Source: Chryseobacterium taklimakanense
GTDB taxonomy: Bacteria > Bacteroidota > Bacteroidia > Flavobacteriales > Weeksellaceae
Length of the DNA: 64,000 nt
Reading direction: 5' to 3'
Assembly: GCF_900187185.1 (NCBI RefSeq)
Contig: NZ_LT906465.1
Location: 1,922,001 to 1,986,000 of the forward strand
Part shown: positions 58,917-64,000 of the stretch, piece after piece
Layout of the letters: each line of letters starts with the position of its first letter
How positions within the stretch are numbered: position 1 is the stretch's first letter
The notes under the pieces: model-generated
Database searches by the model: none
Told to the model about the DNA's origin: nothing
What the model saw: only the letters and a program-made list of their open reading frames with translations
Position numbers and translations under genes: made by a program

Positions 58917-60296
58917 ATGAAAGAATTTATACAAACAATTAAAAACATTTGGAGTCTTAAGGAATTGAGGGAGAAAATCCTTTTTACCCTGGGGATTATC
59001 CTGGTGTATAGATTCGCATCTTATATTTCCCTACCCGCCATCAACATGGCAGAGGTAGGGAACCTTTTGGAAATTTACCAAAATCAGGGGGGCAGCAAAC
59101 AGGGAGCAGGACTTCTTGGTTTGCTTTCTTCTTTTACAGGTGGTGCTTTCAGCCGTGCGTCGATCATGGCGTTGGGTATCATGCCTTACATCTCTGCTTC
59201 TATCATCGTGCAGCTGATGGGTATGGCAATCCCGTATCTGCAGAAACTGCAGAAAGACGGTGAAAGCGGAAGAAATACCCTGAACCAGATTACCAGATGG
59301 CTTACCATCGCGGTGTGTTTGGTGCAGGCACCTTCATACCTTACCTCCATCACCCAGATGTTCCTGCCTTACGGCCAGTTTCAGTCTGCATACTATGTAG
59401 AGCCGAGTTCAATTATGTTCTGGCTTCCGAGTATTGTGATCTTGGTTGCAGGTTCTGTATTTGCAATGTGGCTGGGTGAGAAAATTACAGATAAAGGTAT
59501 TGGCAACGGTATCTCAATCCTGATTATGGTGGGTATCCTTGCGGACCTCCCTACAGCTTTTGTACACGAAGTTACTACGCAAACAGGTAAAGGCGGCGCG
59601 GGAACCATCATGGTTTTGGTTGAAGTTTTATTCTGGATGCTTGTGGTATTGTTGGGTATACTGCTTTCTGTCGCGGTGCGAAAAATCCCGATTCAGTACG
59701 TGAGCAGAGCACAGGCAAGAGGTGGTGTAAACAGAAACCTTATGCAGGGTGCAAGACAGTGGATCCCGCTGAAGGTGAATGCTGCAGGTGTTATGCCGAT
59801 TATCTTCGCGCAGGCACTGATGTTCGTACCAGGTCTATTGACGAAAGTAGATGAGTCCAATACATTTTTGGCAGGTTTCAAGAATGTATTCAGCTGGCAG
59901 TACAATGTGCTGTTTGCGATATTGATTATTGTATTTACATTCTTCTATACTGCAATTACAATTCCGGTAAATCAGATGGCAGACGACCTGAAAAGGAACG
60001 GCGGTTTGATCCCGAAAGTAAGACCAGGTAAGGAAACGGCTGATTATCTGGATGATATACTGTCTAAAATAACTTTGCCGGGTTCAATATTTTTAGCTAT
60101 CTTTGCAGTCCTTCCGGCACTTGTATACGGAACTCTGGTTCAGACTGATAGGTTTGCGCTGTTTTTCGGGGGTACCTCACTGTTGATTATGGTGGGCGTA
60201 ATTCTTGATACCGTACAGCAGATCAATACTTATCTTCTGAATCATCATTATGATGGATTGATGCAGTCTAAATTATCTAGAACATCAAACTTTTAA
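58917..60296 (+). CDS. secY: Preprotein translocase subunit SecY
   Basis: 459 aa, ten membrane helices. Start KNIWSLKELREKILFTLGIILVYRFASYISLP, plug region after LLSSFTGGAFSRASIMALGIMPYISASIIVQL, and the cytosolic loops with GGLIPKVRPGKETADYLD. The first periplasmic region (EIYQNQGGSKQGAGLL) is slightly longer than in E. coli. Forms the protein channel with SecE and SecG. Confidence 0.98.
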   Translation: MKEFIQTIKNIWSLKELREKILFTLGIILVYRFASYISLPAINMAEVGNLLEIYQNQGGSKQGAGLLGLLSSFTGGAFSRASIMALGIMPYISASIIVQLMGMAIPYLQKLQKDGESGRNTLNQITRWLTIAVCLVQAPSYLTSITQMFLPYGQFQSAYYVEPSSIMFWLPSIVILVAGSVFAMWLGEKITDKGIGNGISILIMVGILADLPTAFVHEVTTQTGKGGAGTIMVLVEVLFWMLVVLLGILLSVAVRKIPIQYVSRAQARGGVNRNLMQGARQWIPLKVNAAGVMPIIFAQALMFVPGLLTKVDESNTFLAGFKNVFSWQYNVLFAILIIVFTFFYTAITIPVNQMADDLKRNGGLIPKVRPGKETADYLDDILSKITLPGSIFLAIFAVLPALVYGTLVQTDRFALFFGGTSLLIMVGVILDTVQQINTYLLNHHYDGLMQSKLSRTSNF

Positions 60297-60304
60297 GGAT
60301 TTAA

Positions 60305-60520
60305 ATGGCTAAACAGAAACATATTGAACAGGATGGCGTGATCGTGGAAGCACTTTCAAACGCCATGTTCCGTGTAGAACTGGAAAACGGGCACGTACTG
60401 ATCGCCCATATTTCAGGTAAAATGAGAATGCATTACATTAAGCTCTTACCAGGAGATAAAGTAAGGCTTGAAATGTCTCCCTATGATTTAACCAAAGGGA
60501 GAATCACTTTTAGATACTAA
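60305..60520 (+). CDS. infA: Translation initiation factor IF-1
   Basis: 71 aa OB-fold: [50 protein letters not shown] and [12 protein letters not shown]. Eight bp after secY. Confidence 0.98.
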   Translation: MAKQKHIEQDGVIVEALSNAMFRVELENGHVLIAHISGKMRMHYIKLLPGDKVRLEMSPYDLTKGRITFRY

Positions 60521-60588
60521 TTCAATTTAAAAGAACACTTTTAATTATAATGCAAAAGGCCTAATGCCGATTGCTAAAACCAAAACAA

Positions 60589-60705
60589 ATGAAAGTTAGA
60601 GCATCTATTAAAAAAAGAAGTGCTGATTGCAAAATCGTTCGTCGTAAAGGCGTTCTCTTTGTAATCAACAAGAAAAACCCAAAATTTAAACAAAGACAAG
60701 GCTAA
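60589..60705 (+). CDS. rpmJ: 50S ribosomal protein L36 (zinc-free form)
   Basis: 38 aa: [37 protein letters not shown]. Only one of the four zinc ligands of the C+ form is kept (Cys14), so it is the C- type. Lies between infA and rpsM. The 68-bp spacer before it lacks heptamer repeats. Confidence 0.95.
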   Translation: MKVRASIKKRSADCKIVRRKGVLFVINKKNPKFKQRQG

Positions 60706-60714
60706 AATTAAATT

Positions 60715-61092
60715 ATGGCGAGAATTTCAGGTATTGATTTACCAAAAAACAAAAGAGGCGTTATCGGTTTAACTTACATCTACGGAGTTGGAAGAAGCAC
60801 AGCTTCCCAAATCCTGAAAGCTGCCGGTATCAGCGAAGACAAGAAAGTCAACGAATGGAATGACGATGAATTGGCTGCTATCAGAAACTACATCACTGAA
60901 AACATCAAAGTTGAAGGTGAATTGCGTTCAGAGGTTCAATTGAACATCAAACGTCTGATGGACATAGGATGCCAACGAGGAATACGTCACAGACTGGGAT
61001 TACCTTTAAGAGGCCAAAGAACTAAAAACAATTCTAGAACCCGTAAAGGAAGAAGAAAAACTGTTGCTAATAAAAAGAAAGCAAGTAAATAA
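60715..61092 (+). CDS. rpsM: 30S ribosomal protein S13
   Basis: 125 aa: [33 protein letters not shown] and [37 protein letters not shown]. Confidence 0.98.
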   Translation: MARISGIDLPKNKRGVIGLTYIYGVGRSTASQILKAAGISEDKKVNEWNDDELAAIRNYITENIKVEGELRSEVQLNIKRLMDIGCQRGIRHRLGLPLRGQRTKNNSRTRKGRRKTVANKKKASK

Positions 61093-61111
61093 TCTTTAGA
61101 ATTATTAAATA

Positions 61112-61501
61112 ATGGCAAAACAAACTAAAGTAGTTAAAAAAAGAAAAGTAAAAGTGGAAGCGATTGGTGAAGCACACATCCAGGCGTCTTTCAACAATAT
61201 TATTATTTCTTTGACAAATAAAAACGGAGAAGTTATCTCTTGGTCATCTGCCGGTAAAATGGGATTCAGAGGATCTAAAAAGAATACTCCATTCGCAGCA
61301 CAGATGGCTGCGGAAAATTGCTCTGCTGTAGCTCACGAAGCGGGCCTTAGAAGAGTAAAGGTGTTTGTAAAAGGACCTGGCCAGGGTAGAGAATCTGCCA
61401 TCAGATCCATCCACAACTCAGGAATCGAAGTTAGTGAAATCGTTGACGTGACTCCAATGCCGCACAACGGATGTAGACCACCAAAAAGAAGAAGAGTATA
61501 A
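61112..61501 (+). CDS. rpsK: 30S ribosomal protein S11
   Basis: 129 aa: [44 protein letters not shown] and the C-terminal [18 protein letters not shown]. Confidence 0.98.
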   Translation: MAKQTKVVKKRKVKVEAIGEAHIQASFNNIIISLTNKNGEVISWSSAGKMGFRGSKKNTPFAAQMAAENCSAVAHEAGLRRVKVFVKGPGQGRESAIRSIHNSGIEVSEIVDVTPMPHNGCRPPKRRRV

Positions 61502-61509
61502 TAAATTAG

Positions 61510-61592
61510 AATTTTAAATTTTAAATTTTAAATTTTAAATCATCGGTTTATTATTGTAAAATCTAAAATCTAGAATCTATAATCTATAATCC
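61510..61592 (+). repeat. Inverted heptamer element between rpsK and rpsD
   Basis: Left arm: TTTTAAA four times in succession (61512-61539); spacer 21 bp; right arm ATCTAAA, ATCTAGA, ATCTATA, (A)ATCTATA then ATCC (61561-61592). Occupies most of a 101-bp spacer. Confidence 0.8.
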
Positions 61593-61602
61593 TTAGAAAA
61601 TT

Positions 61603-62211
61603 ATGGCAAGATATATTGGACCTAAAACAAAGATTGCACGTAAATTTGGTGCGGCAATCTACGGAGACGACAAGAACTTCGAGAGAAGAAAAAACCAACC
61701 ACCGGGACAGCACGGGCCGAACAAAAGAAGAGGTGCTAAAAAATCAGAGTACGCAAACCAGCTTGCTGAAAAGCAAAAAGCTAAATATACCTACGGTATC
61801 CTGGAAAGACAGTTTGCTAACCTATACGAAAAAGCTTCCAGAGCTTCTGGCGTAACCGGTGAAATCCTATTGCAGCTTTGCGAATCAAGACTTGACAATG
61901 TCGTATACAGAGCGGGTTTTGCTAAAACAAGAGCTGGTGCAAGACAATTGGTTTCTCACAGACATATCACTGTGAACGGGGAACTGGTAAATATCCCATC
62001 TTATTTACTGAAAGCTGGTGACGTAATCGCGATCAGAGAGAAATCAAAATCTCTTGAAGTTATTGCTGATTCATTAGCTTCAAAATCAACCTACGAATGG
62101 CTGCAGTATAACGACGAGAAGAAGGAGTGTACATTTGTAGCGGTTCCTGAACGAATTCAGATCCCTGAAGACATCAAGGAACAATTCATCGTAGAGTTAT
62201 ACAATAAATAA
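61603..62211 (+). CDS. rpsD: 30S ribosomal protein S4
   Basis: 202 aa: [37 protein letters not shown] and the S4 RNA-binding domain [33 protein letters not shown]. No zinc Cys in the N-terminus. Confidence 0.98.
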   Translation: MARYIGPKTKIARKFGAAIYGDDKNFERRKNQPPGQHGPNKRRGAKKSEYANQLAEKQKAKYTYGILERQFANLYEKASRASGVTGEILLQLCESRLDNVVYRAGFAKTRAGARQLVSHRHITVNGELVNIPSYLLKAGDVIAIREKSKSLEVIADSLASKSTYEWLQYNDEKKECTFVAVPERIQIPEDIKEQFIVELYNK

Positions 62212-62239
62212 TAAACCAATTTTTTGCTCAACCCACAAT

Positions 62240-63235
62240 ATGGCAATTTTACAATTCATAAAACCCGATAAAGTAATTCTTTTAAATTCTGATGATTTTA
62301 AAGGTCAGTTCGAATTCAGACCATTAGAGCCAGGTTTTGGGCTTACTATCGGTAATGCTTTGAGAAGAGTACTACTTTCTTCTCTTGAAGGATATGCTAT
62401 TTCATCTATCAAAATTGAAGGTGTAGAGCACGAGTTTTCTACAATTCCGGGCGTGATCGAAGATGTAACCGAGATCATCCTGAACTTGAAACAACTTCGT
62501 CTTAAAGCTAAATCTGAAAACCAGGCCAACGAACAGGTTGTTGCTAAAGTTTCAGGGCAAAATCAGGTAACTGCTGCTGACCTTGGGAAATCTATGAACG
62601 GTTTCGAGGTGTTGAACGGCGACCTTGTAATTGCCAATATCACCAAAGACGTAAACTTCGAGATTACTTTCAATATTGAGAAAGGTAGAGGTTATGTTCC
62701 TTCCGAACAGAACAAATCAAACAATGCTCCACTTGGAACCATTGCCATTGATTCCATCTTTACGCCGATCAAAAAAGTACAGTATTCTATTGAAAACTAC
62801 CGTGTAGAGCAAAAAACAGACTACGAGAAATTAATACTGGATATCGAAACTGACGGGTCAATCACTCCACAGAACGCTCTTACTGAGGCTTCAAAGATTT
62901 TGATCTATCATTTCATGCTTTTCTCTGACGAAAGAATCACTCTGGAGACAGAAGCCGTAAAGGCATCCATTCAGTACGATGAGGAAACTTTACACACAAG
63001 ACAGCTTCTGAAGTCTAAACTTGCAGATATGGACCTTTCCGTAAGAGCCCTGAACTGTTTGAAGGCTGCTGAAGTGGAAACTCTTGGCGAACTGGTTTCT
63101 TACAGCAAGTCTGACTTGATGAAGTTCAGAAATTTCGGTAAGAAATCTTTAACAGAATTAGAAGAATTAGTGCATTCAAAAGGTCTGAACTTCGGTTTCG
63201 ACGTTGCGAAATATAAATTAGATGCTGATAAATAA
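62240..63235 (+). CDS. rpoA: DNA-directed RNA polymerase subunit alpha
   Basis: 331 aa. N-terminal dimerisation domain ([41 protein letters not shown]) and C-terminal domain ([48 protein letters not shown]) joined by a short linker. Full length. Confidence 0.98.
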   Translation: MAILQFIKPDKVILLNSDDFKGQFEFRPLEPGFGLTIGNALRRVLLSSLEGYAISSIKIEGVEHEFSTIPGVIEDVTEIILNLKQLRLKAKSENQANEQVVAKVSGQNQVTAADLGKSMNGFEVLNGDLVIANITKDVNFEITFNIEKGRGYVPSEQNKSNNAPLGTIAIDSIFTPIKKVQYSIENYRVEQKTDYEKLILDIETDGSITPQNALTEASKILIYHFMLFSDERITLETEAVKASIQYDEETLHTRQLLKSKLADMDLSVRALNCLKAAEVETLGELVSYSKSDLMKFRNFGKKSLTELEELVHSKGLNFGFDVAKYKLDADK

Positions 63236-63241
63236 TAAACA

Positions 63242-63781
63242 ATGAGACACGGTAAAAAAATAAATCACCTGGGAAGAACTGCGCCACACAGAAAGGCTAT
63301 GCTTTCCAATATGGCTTGTTCTCTTATTGAGCATAAAAGAATCAACACCACTGTAGCTAAAGCGAAAGCTTTGAGAGTATATGTTGAGCCACTTTTAACA
63401 AAAGCAAAAGAAGACACCACTCACAATAGAAGAACAGTTTTCTCTTATCTGCAAAGTAAAGAAGCTGTAACTGAACTTTTCAGAACTGTAGCACCAAAAA
63501 TCGCTGAAAGAAACGGCGGTTATACAAGAATCATCAAAACTGGTTTCAGACCTGGTGATGCTGCAGATATGGCTATGATTGAGCTGGTAGATTTCAACGA
63601 GCTTTACAATCCAAATGCTGAAGAGAAAAAAGCTACAAGAAGAAGCAGAAGATCTACTGCTGCTAAGAAAGAAACTGTAGCTGCAACGCCTGCAAAAGAA
63701 GAAGCAAAAGCTGAAGAGCCGGTAGCAGAAGCTCCGGAAGCTCCAGCAGCAAACGCTGCTGAAGAAAAAACTGAAGAATAA
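63242..63781 (+). CDS. rplQ: 50S ribosomal protein L17
   Basis: 179 aa: [63 protein letters not shown]. After the core of about 120 residues comes an Ala/Glu/Lys low-complexity tail, usual in Bacteroidota. Six bp after rpoA and last gene of the operon. Confidence 0.98.
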   Translation: MRHGKKINHLGRTAPHRKAMLSNMACSLIEHKRINTTVAKAKALRVYVEPLLTKAKEDTTHNRRTVFSYLQSKEAVTELFRTVAPKIAERNGGYTRIIKTGFRPGDAADMAMIELVDFNELYNPNAEEKKATRRSRRSTAAKKETVAATPAKEEAKAEEPVAEAPEAPAANAAEEKTEE

Positions 63782-63803
63782 TATTCGCAGTTTTCAAATA
63801 GTA

Positions 63804-63840
63804 AAAAATCCGTTCAGAACGCTCTGAACGGATTTTTGTT
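63804..63840 (+). terminator. Terminator of the rplC-rplQ operon
   Basis: Perfect 15-bp stem AAAAATCCGTTCAGA/TCTGAACGGATTTTT with a 4-nt loop (63804-63837). Symmetric, so it can act in both directions. Confidence 0.92.
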
Positions 63841-63923
63841 TTAAGATATTTTAGATGAATGTAAAATCGTTGAATTTCAAAATTTACTCATTCACTTTTA
63901 AAATTCACCCGTTCACCCATAAA

Positions 63924-64000
63924 TCACTGTCCTCTCGCTTTAGTCAGCTCAATCACATTTCCATCCTGCTCAATGGTTACGTTGTCGCCCTCAGATTTTA
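63924..64000 (-). CDS. C-terminal end of an unidentified protein (partial)
   Basis: A minus-strand frame enters from the right edge and ends at TGA 63926-63924, giving KSEGDNVTIEQDGNVIELTKARGQ. It faces the L17 gene across the symmetric terminator. Too short to identify. Confidence 0.55.
   Translation of the reverse strand, partial: KSEGDNVTIEQDGNVIELTKARGQ

Overview
The window is chromosomal DNA of a member of the Bacteroidota, most likely a Weeksellaceae flavobacterium of the Chryseobacterium/Kaistella kind. The evidence is a SusC/SusD pair, a bacillithiol gene (bshC), a GYDIA-type GHMP kinase, GLPGLI proteins, a Bacteroidota-type LptD, many promoters of the TTG-N19-TANNTTTG type, and the gene order rpsL-rpsG-fusA-rpsJ ... 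rplC-rplQ. This placement is inference from gene content; no 16S gene is present.

Layout. 1-11.5 kb: the end of a SusC/SusD nutrient-uptake locus, a putative porin, bshC, a LysM/periplasmic-binding-like lipoprotein-free secreted protein, fabD, a GHMP kinase, pckA and aroQ. 11.56-19.69 kb: an integrated element of about 8.1 kb. It is bounded by a 15-bp direct repeat of the 3' end of a tRNA-Glu gene. It carries a tyrosine integrase, an S24-like protein, a small HTH protein, a DUF3987 P-loop ATPase, a DUF6371 primase-like protein, a DUF5681/small-terminase-like protein and several unknowns. It has no capsid, tail, large terminase, relaxase or conjugation gene that I can see. Two iteron arrays of matching design (3 x 9-bp plus 4 x 11-bp around an AT-rich spacer) lie in inverted orientation at the two ends of its gene block. 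I regard this as a candidate phage satellite or minimal integrative element and as the most interesting object in the window.

19.7-22.2 kb: tRNA-Glu, rpsT, a decayed AbiE toxin-antitoxin pair (antitoxin whole, toxin cut to 51 codons), an unknown zinc-ribbon gene and a second tRNA-Glu. 22.2-33.6 kb: envelope and housekeeping genes: N-acetylmuramoyl-L-alanine amidase, lptD, ridA, a HtrA/Deg protease, a U32 protein, ferredoxin, 5-formyl-THF cyclo-ligase, and two tandem Ala-rich small lipoproteins. 33.7-35.1 kb: an IS3-family (IS150-like) insertion that landed in the loop of the second lipoprotein gene's terminator. 35.1-39.6 kb: a SpoU methyltransferase, rmuC, a small membrane protein, pncB and dps.

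39.7-63.8 kb: the str, S10, spc and alpha ribosomal-protein genes. The str part (rpsL-rpsG-fusA-rpsJ) has its own promoter and terminator. It is separated from rplC onward by a 6.6-kb accessory insert: a small secreted protein, two GLPGLI proteins, a low-affinity iron permease-family protein, an 893-aa secreted protein and a lipoprotein with TIM-barrel-like motifs. The rplC-rplQ block then runs without interruption, with secY, infA, rpmJ and rpoA, to a perfect 15-bp-stem terminator. Nearly every spacer longer than 50 bp in these ribosomal operons is filled by degenerate 7-bp-period repeats, usually in two inverted arms. The window closes with the tail of an unidentified minus-strand gene.
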